Shown here: positions 8,837 through 17,260 of the stretch, piece by piece
Numbering within the stretch: position 1 is the stretch's first letter
Layout: each line of letters opens with the position of its first letter
Assembly: GCF_023147585.1 (NCBI RefSeq)
Contig: NZ_JAHXOZ010000015.1
Location: 1 to 55,264 of the forward strand
DNA: 55,264 nt
Reading direction: 5' to 3'
Origin: Micrococcus sp. EYE_212
GTDB taxonomy: Bacteria; Actinomycetota; Actinomycetes; Actinomycetales; Micrococcaceae
The notes under the pieces: generated by a model
What the model saw: the letters and a program-made list of their open reading frames with translations, nothing else
Databases searched by the model: none
What the model was told of the DNA's origin: nothing
Position numbers and translations under genes: made by a program

Positions 8837-9737
8837 CGCCGCCGCGCGGCGGGTCCCCGTCCCGGACCAGGACGTGGACCTCGCCCGCCAGTGGCTCGCC
8901 CAGCGATTCCGGCAGGTGCGCCCCGCCCGTCCGGCGTCCGCCGTCGTGATGGTGCGCGAGGGGACGGACGGGCCCGAGGTGCTGCTGCGCCACCGGACGG
9001 GGAACACTCCCCTCGGGCGGGTGGGCCTTCCCGGGGGCTCGCTCTCCACCTCGGACGCGGAGACGTGCCGGTGGTTCGGGCCCGAGCCCGCGCGCTGGTC
9101 CGCGTGCCTCGGCATCCCGGATCGGCGCCGCGCCCGCCAGCACGTGGTGGCCGCGGTCCGCGAGCTCTTCGAGGAGACCGGCGTCCTGTTGGCGGGGCGC
9201 TCGGACGGGGACATCGTGCTCCAGCCCCGTGGCCGCTCCTGGGGCGGGACACGGGCCTCCCTCGAGCAGGGGGAGGCGGGACTGCCCTCGCTCCTGGACT
9301 CCCGCGGTCTGGGACTGCGCGCCGACCTGCTGCGCCCGCTCGAGCGCTGGCAGAGCGCCCTCCACAGCCACCGGCGCTTCGACACGGTGGTGTTCGCCGC
9401 GGCCCTGCCGCCGCAGCAGACCGCGTCGGAGGCGGCCGCCGGCGCGAGCGAGCGGGGCTGGTGCTCCGCGCGACGGATCCTCGAGGGGCCCGTGGCCCTG
9501 CCCGGTCCGGAGGGCTGGCTCGGCGAGGCGGGCACGGTGCGCCTCGACCAGGTCTCCACGCCCATGACCCAGGCGCTGCTGCGGCGTGTGGCCGCCCACC
9601 GCACGGCCGCCGCCTTCCTGCTCTCCCTCACGGAAGGGGTGGGGCGGGGCGCCATCCCGCAGCGCACCGTGGTCACCGAGCCCGACGACGGCAGCGGCCG
9701 CCTGTGGATGCACGCCGAGGAGACCGGGCGGCACTGA
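8820..9737 (+). CDS. NUDIX hydrolase with a split Nudix box (NUDT19-like)
   Basis: A protein of about 305 residues. The Nudix motif is interrupted: GLPGGSLSTSDAE is separated by some 30 residues from AAVRELFEETGVLL. An insertion at this place is known in NUDT19-type enzymes, which act on CoA derivatives; the substrate here is unknown. No ATG is well placed. I chose CTG 8820 because GGAGG at 8806-8810 lies nine bases before it; GTG 8874 and ATG 8757 (deep inside RidA) are alternatives. It follows RidA in the same operon and ends just before a strong bidirectional terminator. Confidence 0.75.
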   Translation: MSASADAAARRVPVPDQDVDLARQWLAQRFRQVRPARPASAVVMVREGTDGPEVLLRHRTGNTPLGRVGLPGGSLSTSDAETCRWFGPEPARWSACLGIPDRRRARQHVVAAVRELFEETGVLLAGRSDGDIVLQPRGRSWGGTRASLEQGEAGLPSLLDSRGLGLRADLLRPLERWQSALHSHRRFDTVVFAAALPPQQTASEAAAGASERGWCSARRILEGPVALPGPEGWLGEAGTVRLDQVSTPMTQALLRRVAAHRTAAAFLLSLTEGVGRGAIPQRTVVTEPDDGSGRLWMHAEETGRH

Positions 9738-9738
9738 G

Positions 9739-9782
9739 CACACACGAGGGGGCCCGCCTTTCGGCGGGCCCCCTCGTGTGTG
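9739..9782. terminator. Perfect 20-bp bidirectional hairpin
   Basis: The arms at 9739-9758 and 9763-9782 are exact inverse complements with a TTTC loop. It lies between two convergent genes (NUDIX and the Crp regulator) and should end transcription in both directions. Confidence 0.85.
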
Positions 9783-9791
9783 CGGTGCGGG

Positions 9792-10469
9792 TCAGCGCGA
9801 ACGCTGGCGCAGGCGCTGCAGGTCCAGGATCACGACGGCGCGGTTCTCGAGGCGGATCCAGCCGCGCTGCACGAACTCGGCGAGCGCCTTGTTCACGGTC
9901 TCGCGAGAGGCGCCCACCAGCTGGGCCAGCTCCTCCTGCGTGAGGTCGTGGGCCACGAGGAGCCCGTCCGCCGCGGGGCGGCCGAAGCGGTCGGCCAGGT
10001 CCAGGAGCGCCTTCGCGACGCGGCCCGGAACGTCGGAGAAGACCAGGTCCGCGAGGGACTCGTTGGTCTTGGACAGGCGCTGGGCGAGGGCCTGGAGCAG
10101 CTGGAGGGAGACCTCGGGGGAGGACGCGATCGCGCGGCGCAGGTTCTCGTGGCGCAGGCCCGCGAGGCGGGCGGCCGAGACCGCAGTGGCGGTGGCGCTG
10201 CGCGGCGCGGGGTTGAACAGGGCCATCTCGCCGAAGATCTCACCGGGGCCGAGCACGGCCACGAGGTTCTCGCGCCCGTCTGGAGCCGTCCGGCCGAGCT
10301 TCACCTTGCCGGACATGATCACGTACAGCTGGTCGCCCTGATCGCCCTCGTGGAACGCGGACGAGCCGCGCGAGAGCTCCACCTCGGTCAGCTCGGAGGT
10401 CAGGATGGCGAACACCTCGTCGTCCAGGTGAGTGAACAGCGGGGCCTTCCGCAGAACCTCGAGATCCAT
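9792..10469 (-). CDS. crp: Crp/Fnr family cAMP-type regulator (GlxR/Crp-like)
   Basis: A 225-residue regulator with an N-terminal cyclic-nucleotide-binding beta-roll (FHEGDQGDQLYVIMSGKVKL, then GEIFGEMALFNPAPRSATA, the phosphate-binding cassette), a long dimerisation helix, and a C-terminal winged helix in which LTQEELAQLVGASRETVNKALAEF is the DNA-recognition helix. Length and sequence fit the global cAMP regulators Crp of mycobacteria and GlxR of corynebacteria. The ATG at 10469 has a GGAAGGA ribosome site. It is divergent from the MarP-like protease, as in M. tuberculosis nearby. Sites matching its expected operator occur at 12317 and 28913. Confidence 0.9.
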   Translation of the reverse strand: MDLEVLRKAPLFTHLDDEVFAILTSELTEVELSRGSSAFHEGDQGDQLYVIMSGKVKLGRTAPDGRENLVAVLGPGEIFGEMALFNPAPRSATATAVSAARLAGLRHENLRRAIASSPEVSLQLLQALAQRLSKTNESLADLVFSDVPGRVAKALLDLADRFGRPAADGLLVAHDLTQEELAQLVGASRETVNKALAEFVQRGWIRLENRAVVILDLQRLRQRSR

Positions 10470-10631
10470 GTGCGTCCTTCCTCTGCCTGTCTCACCCCGA
10501 CGGCGTGCCGCCGAAGTCTGTCCGGTCCATTGTGCCCCATGCCCCTCGAGGCTGCCGATACCCTGGAGTCCCCCACGGCGCCTGCCGACGCGGATGCTCC
10601 GCGCGGGGAGAGGATGAGGAGTGGACACGGG

Positions 10632-12254
10632 ATGATCTTCGGCCTGACCTGGTTGGACGCGGTGCTGCTCGTGCTCCTGGTCATGTTCTTCGTGCAGGGC
10701 CATCGCCGTGGCCTCGGCGTCGTGCTGGGCAACCTGGCGGGGTTCATCGCGGGCGCGCTCATCGCCTTCCTCGCCGTGCCCGTCGTCTCCCAGTGGGCCA
10801 CCGGCACGGGCTGGCGGTGGGTGCTCACCCTGGTCACGGTGGTGGCCCTCGTCGCCTCGGGCCAGTACGTCGGCGCGGCGATCGGCGCGCAGCTGCGCCT
10901 GCGCATCGGTCCGCCCGTGCTGCGCCGCGTGGACCGGCTCCTCGGCGCGCTGGCGTCGGTGCTCGTGGCCGCGCTCGTGATGGGCCTCCTCTCCTTCTCC
11001 CTCGGTGCCCTGGGCAACACCGCGGTCACCCGTGAGGTCGCCCGGTCCCGCGTGCTCACCACGGTGGACGCCGCCATGCCCGACGCTGTTCTCTCGTGGG
11101 CGGCCCGCGCCCGCGCCGCGGTCGCCGGCCTCGACGGCCTCCCCGAGGTGGAGCTGCCCGCACCCGCCGAGGACGCCGACGCGCCCGACCTGCCGCCCGT
11201 GACCGCGGCGCTCGGCTCCGGTGCCACGGGGTCCGGCGGCCCCGACGCCGCTGCCGTTCCCGGCTCCTCGGCCGCGGCCCCCGGTGGTGAGCCGTCCGGC
11301 GGCGCGGCCCCTGCGGACACCCCGGGCGCGGCCCGGCCCGGCGAGGCCGGCACCCCCGGCGACGCGGGCACCCCGGGCGAGCCGGGGTCGGCCACGTCGC
11401 CGACGTCTGCCGACGACTCGGCGGGAGCGGGGCCTGCACCGCTCCCCAGCACCCCCGCGCCGGGGGAGCCCGGCGCGTCCCAGCCCGGCGCGCCCGAGCC
11501 GGACGCCGCACCGTCGCGCTCCCAGCCGGACGCGCCCGCAGACCCGGCCTCCTCCGCGCCCGCACCGGCCGCGGCGGCGTCGAGCCCGACGACGGCGGCT
11601 GCCCGTCCGTCCGGACCGGCCGCCGCACCGCAGCCGGCGCCGGCCGCGGACGTGTCCCGCTCCGTGGTCCGCCTGACCGGCACCGCCACGGCCTGCGCGC
11701 AGGTCCAGAGCGGCTCCGGAGTGGCGATCGCCCCGGACCGCGTGCTCACCAACGCCCACGTGGTGGCCGGCGTCCCCGCGCCCACCGTGCTCGACCGCGA
11801 CCGCGGGGTGTACGCGGCACGCGTCGTCCTCCTGGACACGGCCCGGGACCTCGCGGTGCTCGCCGTCGACGGGGCGCAGCTGCCCGTGGCGCGTCTGGGT
11901 GCGGAGCTGGGCGTGGGCGACACGGCCACGGCCATGGGCTACCCGGACAGCGGCCCGTTCGCCACCACCGCCGCCCGCGTGCAGGCCGTGGGCGAGGTCC
12001 CGCTCGAGGCCGTGGGCGGCGGCGCCGTCTCCGCGGTGGACGTCTACACCCTCGAGGCGGACATCCGCCACGGATACTCCGGCGGGCCCGTGGTGGCGGA
12101 GGACGGCACGCTCGCCGGCCTCGTGTTCGCCCGCGCGCCGGGGTCGGGTCAGATCGGCTACGCCCTCACGGCGGACGCGATCGCCCGGACGGTGGCCGTC
12201 GCGCCCAGCCTGAGCTCCACCGTCTCCGCGGGGCAGTGCGTCGTGGGAGGCTGA
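10632..12254 (+). CDS. marP: MarP-like membrane-anchored periplasmic serine protease
   Basis: A 540-residue protein. An N-terminal CvpA-like domain with about four transmembrane helices (residues 1-140) is followed by an unusually long Ala/Pro/Gly/Ser-rich linker (about residues 180-340) and a C-terminal trypsin-like domain. The catalytic residues are His376 (TNAHVVAG), Asp406 (ARDLAVLAVD) and Ser483 (GYSGGPV). Two cysteines, in TACAQVQSG and near the end in GQCVVGG, match the pair that forms a regulatory disulfide in M. tuberculosis MarP, which protects against acid and oxidative stress. Start ATG 10632 has AGGAG ten bases upstream; ATG 10614 is another choice. It is divergent from the Crp regulator. 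Confidence 0.85.
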   Translation: MIFGLTWLDAVLLVLLVMFFVQGHRRGLGVVLGNLAGFIAGALIAFLAVPVVSQWATGTGWRWVLTLVTVVALVASGQYVGAAIGAQLRLRIGPPVLRRVDRLLGALASVLVAALVMGLLSFSLGALGNTAVTREVARSRVLTTVDAAMPDAVLSWAARARAAVAGLDGLPEVELPAPAEDADAPDLPPVTAALGSGATGSGGPDAAAVPGSSAAAPGGEPSGGAAPADTPGAARPGEAGTPGDAGTPGEPGSATSPTSADDSAGAGPAPLPSTPAPGEPGASQPGAPEPDAAPSRSQPDAPADPASSAPAPAAAASSPTTAAARPSGPAAAPQPAPAADVSRSVVRLTGTATACAQVQSGSGVAIAPDRVLTNAHVVAGVPAPTVLDRDRGVYAARVVLLDTARDLAVLAVDGAQLPVARLGAELGVGDTATAMGYPDSGPFATTAARVQAVGEVPLEAVGGGAVSAVDVYTLEADIRHGYSGGPVVAEDGTLAGLVFARAPGSGQIGYALTADAIARTVAVAPSLSSTVSAGQCVVGG

Positions 12255-12290
12255 CCCGTACCCCCGCCGCGTCTGCATCCTGGACGCGGG

Positions 12291-12319
12291 TTCCCACGCA
12301 TCGGACGATGTCGTATTGT
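12291..12319 (+). promoter_or_regulatory. Promoter of the metPS operon
   Basis: TTCCCA (12291-12296) and TATTGT (12314-12319) are separated by 17 bases. This puts the transcription start near 12326, inside the Crp-type site. Confidence 0.45.
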
Positions 12320-12332
12320 GTGGTCGATCACA
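12317..12332. promoter_or_regulatory. Crp/GlxR-type operator over the metPS promoter
   Basis: TGTGTGGTCGATCACA matches the Crp consensus TGTGA-N6-TCACA at nine of ten fixed bases. It overlaps the -10 and the likely start of transcription and sits 32 bases before the ATG, a position that would give repression. Confidence 0.5.
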
Positions 12333-12363
12333 TCTGCACCCCGTCCTTCCCCGGAGGTCCCCC

Positions 12364-14040
12364 ATGTCCACATCCGTCTCCGCCACGGACGCCGCACCGC
12401 GGCAGTCCCGTGAGGAGTTCACTGGCCGCTGGGCCTTCATCCTCGCGGCGATCGGCTCGGCGGTCGGCCTCGGCAACATCTGGCGCTTCCCCTACGTGGC
12501 GTACGAGAACGGCGGCGGCGCCTTCGTCGTCCCCTACCTCATCGCGCTCCTCACCGCGGGTATCCCCCTGCTGTTCTTCGACTACGCGATCGGCCACCGC
12601 TTCCGGGGCTCGGCGCCCCTGGCCTTCCGCCGGCTGAACCGCTGGGCCGAGGCCATCGGCTGGTGGCAGGTGCTCATCTGTGTGGTCATCGGCATCTACT
12701 ACGCGGCCATCATCGCGTGGTCCATCCGCTACACGGGCTTCTCCCTCACCGAGGAGTGGGGCGACGACCCCGAGGGCTTCTTCAACGGGACCTACCTCCA
12801 GGTGGCCGACGCCCCGCAGCCCTCGTTCGACATCGTGCCCGGCGTGTTCTGGCCGATGCTCGCGGTGTGGGTCATCCTCATCCTCGTGATGGGCTTCGGC
12901 ATCCGCCGCGGCGTCGCGCTGGCGTCCATGATCGGCATCCCGCTGCTCATCGTCATGTTCCTCGTGCTGGTCGTCATCGCCCTCACCCTGCCGGGCGCCA
13001 CGCAGGGCCTCGACGCCCTCTTCACCCCGCACTGGGCGGCCCTGGCCGAGCCGGGCGTGTGGATCGCGGCCTACGGGCAGATCTTCTTCTCCCTCTCCGT
13101 GGGCTTCGGCATCATGATCACCTACGCGTCCTACCTGAAGAAGCGCACGAACCTGACGGGCTCCGGCCTCGTGGTCGGCCTGTCCAACTCGGGCTTCGAG
13201 ATCCTCGCCGGCATCGGCGTGTTCTCGGCGCTGGGCTTCATGGCGCAGGCCTCCGGCGTGCGCGTGGACGAGGTGGTGGCCAGCGGAATCGGCCTGGCCT
13301 TCGTCGCGTTCCCCACGCTGATCTCCCAGGCCCCCATGGGCGCCCTCGTGGGCATCCTCTTCTTCGGCTCCCTCGTGATCGCGGGGTTCACCTCGCTCAT
13401 CTCCATCCTCGAGGTCGTGGTCTCGGCGGTGAAGGACAAGCTGGGCTGGGGCCGCTGGACCACCGTGCTGGTGGTGGTCGGCCTCTCGGCCATCGTGTCC
13501 CTCGCACTGTTCTCCACCACCACGGGCCTCTACATGCTGGACACCATGGACGCCTTCGCCAACAACTTCGGCATCGTGGGTGCCGCCCTCATGTCGGTGC
13601 TCGTGGTGACGGCCGTCCTCGGCTCGGCGCGCCGGATCGTGGCCCACCTCAACGCGGTCTCCTCGTTCCGTGTGGGCGGGATCTTCACGCTGCTGATCGG
13701 CGTGGTCATGCCCCTGGTGCTCTCCTACATCTGGCTCTCCTGGATCATGGAGACCATCCGGGACGGCTACGGCGACTACCCGGGCGAGTTCCTCGGCCAG
13801 TACGGCTGGGGCCTGGCCCTCGGCTCGGTGGCCTTCGCGGTGCTGCTGTCCCTGATCCCGTGGTCCAAGAAGTCGAACCTCTATGAAGAGCCCGTGGAGA
13901 ACGAGATCCACGGCGACCTCATCCCGACCCACGCGGTCCCGGCCGGCACCACGCCCACCGGCGCCATCCCCGTGGTCCGCACGGACACGACGGACCCGTC
14001 CGTCGACGCGGCGGCCCGGGCCGTCCGGAAGGAGCACTGA
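12364..14040 (+). CDS. metP: Sodium-dependent methionine/alanine importer, large subunit (NSS family)
   Basis: A 558-residue neurotransmitter:sodium symporter family protein. TM1 carries the family signature GSAVGLGNIWRFPYVAYENGGGAF, followed by about ten further hydrophobic helices. It imports amino acids with Na+; the assignment to methionine/alanine comes from the small MetS-type gene directly downstream, the arrangement known for MetPS of Corynebacterium glutamicum. ATG 12364 has GGAGG upstream. The C-terminal tail (about residues 500-558) is hydrophilic and rich in T and P. A Crp-type operator overlaps the promoter. Confidence 0.9.
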   Translation: MSTSVSATDAAPRQSREEFTGRWAFILAAIGSAVGLGNIWRFPYVAYENGGGAFVVPYLIALLTAGIPLLFFDYAIGHRFRGSAPLAFRRLNRWAEAIGWWQVLICVVIGIYYAAIIAWSIRYTGFSLTEEWGDDPEGFFNGTYLQVADAPQPSFDIVPGVFWPMLAVWVILILVMGFGIRRGVALASMIGIPLLIVMFLVLVVIALTLPGATQGLDALFTPHWAALAEPGVWIAAYGQIFFSLSVGFGIMITYASYLKKRTNLTGSGLVVGLSNSGFEILAGIGVFSALGFMAQASGVRVDEVVASGIGLAFVAFPTLISQAPMGALVGILFFGSLVIAGFTSLISILEVVVSAVKDKLGWGRWTTVLVVVGLSAIVSLALFSTTTGLYMLDTMDAFANNFGIVGAALMSVLVVTAVLGSARRIVAHLNAVSSFRVGGIFTLLIGVVMPLVLSYIWLSWIMETIRDGYGDYPGEFLGQYGWGLALGSVAFAVLLSLIPWSKKSNLYEEPVENEIHGDLIPTHAVPAGTTPTGAIPVVRTDTTDPSVDAAARAVRKEH

Positions 14041-14043
14041 GCC

Positions 14044-14238
14044 ATGAGCACCGCAGCCATCATGATGATGACCCTCGCGATCGTCCTGGTCTGGGGAGGT
14101 CTGGTCGTCGCGATGATCCACCTCGTGCGGCACCCGGACGAGACCTCCGGCCACCTTCCGGACGAGGCCTGGGACGCAGCCGACGAGGAGGCGTTCGGAG
14201 CCCCGGTGGACGACGACGCCCCCGCTCACCGCGTCTGA
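14044..14238 (+). CDS. metS: Methionine/alanine importer small subunit (MetS)
   Basis: A 64-residue protein with one transmembrane helix near the N-terminus (AIMMMTLAIVLVWGGLVVAMIHLV) followed by RHPDE and an acidic tail. This is the MetS pattern. It starts three bases after the metP stop. In C. glutamicum the small subunit is needed for MetP transport. A large hairpin begins 35 bases after its stop. Confidence 0.88.
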   Translation: MSTAAIMMMTLAIVLVWGGLVVAMIHLVRHPDETSGHLPDEAWDAADEEAFGAPVDDDAPAHRV

Positions 14239-14248
14239 TGCACGCCGG

Positions 14249-14701
14249 ATGACCTCGCGCACCCCTGCGCACCGCGAGGGCGGGGAGGCTGCCACGGCGG
14301 CCTCCCCGCCCTCGCGTGTCGCCGCGCCGTCCCTGCCGTGTCTGTCGGTCGACCGCTCGGCCCCGCATCCCGCCTCGGCGCAGCTCGTGGACGCCGTCGT
14401 GGAGGCCGTGGCCCGCGGTCTCCTCGCCCGCGGCGACCGCCTCCCGCCCGTGCGCACGCTGGCCGGGGAGCTCGGGCTCGCCCCGGGCACCGTGGCCAAG
14501 GCCTACAAGGAGCTCGAGGCTCGCGGGGCCGTGGAGACCCGCGGTCGCGCGGGCACGTTCGTCGCGGCGTCCGAGGAGGGGTGCAGGGAGGAGGCCCGAC
14601 AGGCAGCACGCCGCTTCGTGGACGAGGTCGTCGGTCGCCTCGGCTTCACGCCCGCCGACGCCGTGGAGCAGGTCCGCCTGGCCGCCGCCGCCCGGGGCTG
14701 A
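14249..14701 (+). CDS. GntR-family (YtrA-type) transcriptional regulator
   Basis: A 150-residue protein whose central part (about residues 45-105) is a GntR winged helix: RGDRLPPVRTLAGELGLAPGTVAKAYKELEARGAVETRGRAGTFV. A short C-terminal helical tail replaces the ligand-binding domain, as in YtrA-type regulators, which often control ABC exporters; none is adjacent here. The first 25 or so codons overlap a strong inverted repeat that looks like the metPS terminator, and ATG 14249 has no good ribosome site. The only later in-frame candidates before the DNA-binding domain are CTG codons, so the start is uncertain. Confidence 0.75.
   Translation: MTSRTPAHREGGEAATAASPPSRVAAPSLPCLSVDRSAPHPASAQLVDAVVEAVARGLLARGDRLPPVRTLAGELGLAPGTVAKAYKELEARGAVETRGRAGTFVAASEEGCREEARQAARRFVDEVVGRLGFTPADAVEQVRLAAAARG
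14273..14316 (+). terminator. 17-bp hairpin after metPS, inside the start of the GntR gene
   Basis: Arms 14273-14289 and 14300-14316 are exact inverse complements; the 10-base loop can pair further (GCC with GGC). It is probably the metPS terminator although it lies within the first codons of the next reading frame. Confidence 0.6.
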
Positions 14702-14754
14702 GGCGCCGCGGCGTCGCAACCCTGTCCACGCACCAGACCTGAGCGCCACGAGGA

Positions 14755-14911
14755 ACGAGCCCTGCGACGTGGTGCCCATCCGCTCCGGATGGGCACCACG
14801 GCGCCGGGCTCGGGTGTGCGCCGCGGGGCAGGGGCGGGCCCCCACAGGCCCCCGCCCCCCGGCAGGGGGCGCCCCCTCCCCGCCGCTGGCCCCCCACGTC
14901 GCAGGGCTCGT
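14755..14911. repeat. 157-bp element bounded by 18-bp perfect inverted repeats
   Basis: ACGAGCCCTGCGACGTGG at 14755-14772 recurs as its exact inverse complement at 14894-14911, with 121 bases between. A second hairpin (14769-14799) is nested inside. The element almost fills the space between the convergent GntR and acs genes. It could be a structured double terminator, a small RNA or a MITE-like insertion. Confidence 0.6.
14769..14799. terminator. 14-bp hairpin between GntR gene and acs
   Basis: Arms 14769-14782 and 14786-14799 pair exactly around a 3-base loop. It lies between converging genes and probably ends both transcripts. Confidence 0.65.
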
Positions 14912-14925
14912 CTGTGCTCCGCAGG

Positions 14926-16866
14926 TCAGGCGAGGTCGCCCAGGGTCTCCACGATGCGGTCCATGACGGTCGGATCCGCCAGGGTGGTGGCGTCGCCGGG
15001 GGTGCGGCCCTCGGCGACGTCCTTGAGGAGGCGGCGCATGATCTTCCCCGAGCGGGTCTTGGGCAGCTCCGGCACCACGAGGATGCGCTTCGGCTTGGCG
15101 ATCGGGCCGATGTCGTGCCCCACGTGGGCGCGCAGCGCCTGCTCGACCTCGGCAGGGTCCAGGCCCCGGGCGGAGGCCTCCTCGGTGAGGAGGACGAAGG
15201 CGACGACGGACTGACCCGTCGTCTCGTCCGCGGCGCCGACCACGGCGGACTCCGCCACGAGCTCGTGCGCCACGAGGGAGGACTCGATCTCCTGGGTGGA
15301 CAGGCGGTGGCCGGAGACGTTCATGACGTCGTCCACGCGGCCGAGCAGCCAGATGTCGCCGTCCTCGTCGTAGCGGGCGCCGTCGCCGGCGAAGTACATG
15401 CCGGGGAAGCGGGACCAGTAGGTCTCCTTGAAGCGCTCCGGATCGCCCCAGATGCCCCGCAGCATGGACGGCCACGGCTCGCGCGCCACGAGGAAGCCCG
15501 CGGCGGTGCCCTCGAGGGGCTCGCCTGCCTCGTCCACCACGGTCAGCACGACGCCGGGCACGGGCTGCTGCGCCGAGCCGGGCTTGAGCGTGGTGACGCC
15601 GGGCAGCGGGGTGAGCATGTGCGCGCCGGTCTCGGTCTGCCACCAGGTGTCCACGATCGGGCAGCGCGAGCCGCCGATGACCTCGTGGAACCAGCGCCAC
15701 GCCTCGGGGTTGATGGCCTCGCCCACGGTGCCCAGCAGGCGCAGGGAGGAGAGGTCGTGGCCGTCCGGGATCTGGCGGCCCCACTTCATGAAGGTGCGCA
15801 CCGCGGTCGGCGCGGTGTAGAGGATGGTGACGTCGTACTTCTCGACGATCTCCCACCACCGGCCCTGGTGCGGGGAGTCCGGGGTGCCCTCGTAGATCAC
15901 CTGGGTGGCGCCGTTCACGAGCGGCGCGTAGGCGACGTAGGAGTGGCCGGTGACCCAGCCGACGTCGGCGGTGCACCAGTAGACGTCCGTCTCCGGCTTG
16001 AGGTCGAAGGTGTCGTGCATCGTCACGGCGCCCTGGACGAGGTAGCCGCCCGTGGTGTGGAGGATCCCCTTGGGCTTCCCGGTGGTGCCGGAGGTGTAGA
16101 GGATGAAGAGCGGGTGCTCGGCGTCGTGCCACACGAGCTCGTGCTCGTCGGAGGCGGTGGGGACCACGTCGTGCCACCAGTGGTCGCGGCCCTCGGCCAT
16201 GGGCACCTCGGCCTCGTTGCGGCGCACGACGACGACGTTCTGCACGGTGTGGCCGGGGGCTGAGAGCGCCTCGTCCACGGCGGGCTTGAGCATGGAGGGC
16301 TTGCCGCGGCGGAAGGAGCCGTCCGCGGTGACGACGAGCTTCGCCTCGGCGTCGTCCACGCGGGAGCGCAGGGCGTCGGCGGAGAAGCCGCCGAACACCA
16401 CGGAGTGCACGGCGCCGATGCGCGCGCACGCGAGCATCGTGATGACGGCCTCGGGGATCATGGGCAGGTAGACGGCCACGCGGTCGCCCTTGGCGACGCC
16501 CAGCGACTCGAACGCGTTGGCGGCCCGCCGCACCTCGGCGGCCAGCTCGGCGTACGTGTAGGTGCGGGTGTCGCCCGGCTCGCCCTCGAAGTGGATGGCC
16601 ACACGCTCGCCGCGGCCGGCCTCCACGTGGCGGTCCAGTGCGTTGTAGGCGGCGTTGGTGGTGCCGTCGGCGAACCACGTCGCGAACGGGGCGTCGGAGA
16701 AGTCCAGGACCTCGGTGAAGTCCTCCTCCCAGTGCAGGGCCTCGCGGGCGCGGCGGGCCCAGTAGGCGAGCCGGTCCTCGGAGGCCTCGGCGTACAGGTC
16801 CGCCGTGGCGACGGCCTGGGCGGCGAACTCCGGTGGTGGGGGGAACGTGGGGATCTGCTCATCCAT
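14926..16866 (-). CDS. acsA: Acetyl-CoA synthetase
   Basis: A 646-residue AMP-forming acetate:CoA ligase, the usual length. It shows the P-loop [11 protein letters not shown] (about residues 263-273), the acetate-pocket and adenylation motif [13 protein letters not shown], the hinge region [19 protein letters not shown] and the C-terminal [11 protein letters not shown] motif, whose Lys is the acetylation-controlled catalytic residue. It converts acetate, ATP and CoA to acetyl-CoA in the cytoplasm. An AGGA ribosome site precedes ATG 16866. The gene is monocistronic. In GlxR/Crp organisms acs is often under cAMP control, but I saw no clear operator just upstream. Confidence 0.96.
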   Translation of the reverse strand: MDEQIPTFPPPPEFAAQAVATADLYAEASEDRLAYWARRAREALHWEEDFTEVLDFSDAPFATWFADGTTNAAYNALDRHVEAGRGERVAIHFEGEPGDTRTYTYAELAAEVRRAANAFESLGVAKGDRVAVYLPMIPEAVITMLACARIGAVHSVVFGGFSADALRSRVDDAEAKLVVTADGSFRRGKPSMLKPAVDEALSAPGHTVQNVVVVRRNEAEVPMAEGRDHWWHDVVPTASDEHELVWHDAEHPLFILYTSGTTGKPKGILHTTGGYLVQGAVTMHDTFDLKPETDVYWCTADVGWVTGHSYVAYAPLVNGATQVIYEGTPDSPHQGRWWEIVEKYDVTILYTAPTAVRTFMKWGRQIPDGHDLSSLRLLGTVGEAINPEAWRWFHEVIGGSRCPIVDTWWQTETGAHMLTPLPGVTTLKPGSAQQPVPGVVLTVVDEAGEPLEGTAAGFLVAREPWPSMLRGIWGDPERFKETYWSRFPGMYFAGDGARYDEDGDIWLLGRVDDVMNVSGHRLSTQEIESSLVAHELVAESAVVGAADETTGQSVVAFVLLTEEASARGLDPAEVEQALRAHVGHDIGPIAKPKRILVVPELPKTRSGKIMRRLLKDVAEGRTPGDATTLADPTVMDRIVETLGDLA

Positions 16867-17074
16867 CGGGGGTGTCCTTTCGGGGCGGGGCGCGCCGGGA
16901 TCTGGGGGTGGCCGGCAGGGCCGGTCGCCGGTGTGACGCGTGGCACAGGTCTGTCGGGATCAGCATGACGCGCGGGGCCGGAGGCGGCAAATCACCGCCG
17001 TTCGTGTTGCTCCCCACGGCGAGCGGCCGCCGGATGCGTTCGCGCCCGCCACCGCGGCACGGGAGAATCGGTCC

Positions 17075-17260
17075 ATGACTCGGGAGCAGTGGGACGTGGT
17101 GGTGGCCGGCGGCGGAGCCGTGGGACGAGCTGCCCGACGCCGAGGAGGCGGAGCAGGGGGGCCGCGGCCTCACGACGCCCTGCTGCGCGACGCGGGCGCC
17201 GAGTGGGCGGACTCCCCGCAGGGCTCCTTCACGGCCGTGGCGGGGCGGCGGTCGGCGTGA
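17075..17260 (+). pseudogene. Small remnant gene with a Rossmann-like N-terminus, coupled to nth
   Basis: A 61-residue frame beginning [17 protein letters not shown], which is a dinucleotide-binding (GxGxxG) start of the kind found in FAD oxidoreductases. It then turns into Arg/Gly-rich sequence and ends [27 protein letters not shown] -10-like GAGAAT lies six bases before the ATG, and its TGA overlaps the GTG of nth (GTGA). Promoter, start and coupled stop thus look native while the middle looks deleted or shifted. I read it as an internally deleted gene; a genuine small protein is possible. Confidence 0.35.

Noticed and set aside
918-10469. A novel defence or toxin-antitoxin system beside the DUF559 fragment
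   Set aside because: The neighbours are an ordinary exporter, cell-wall enzyme and conserved core genes, and the DUF559 gene itself is damaged.
12328-14499. A 723-codon minus-strand frame over metPS
   Set aside because: Shadow of the transporter genes; rich in His, Glu, Asp and Arg with no conserved motif.
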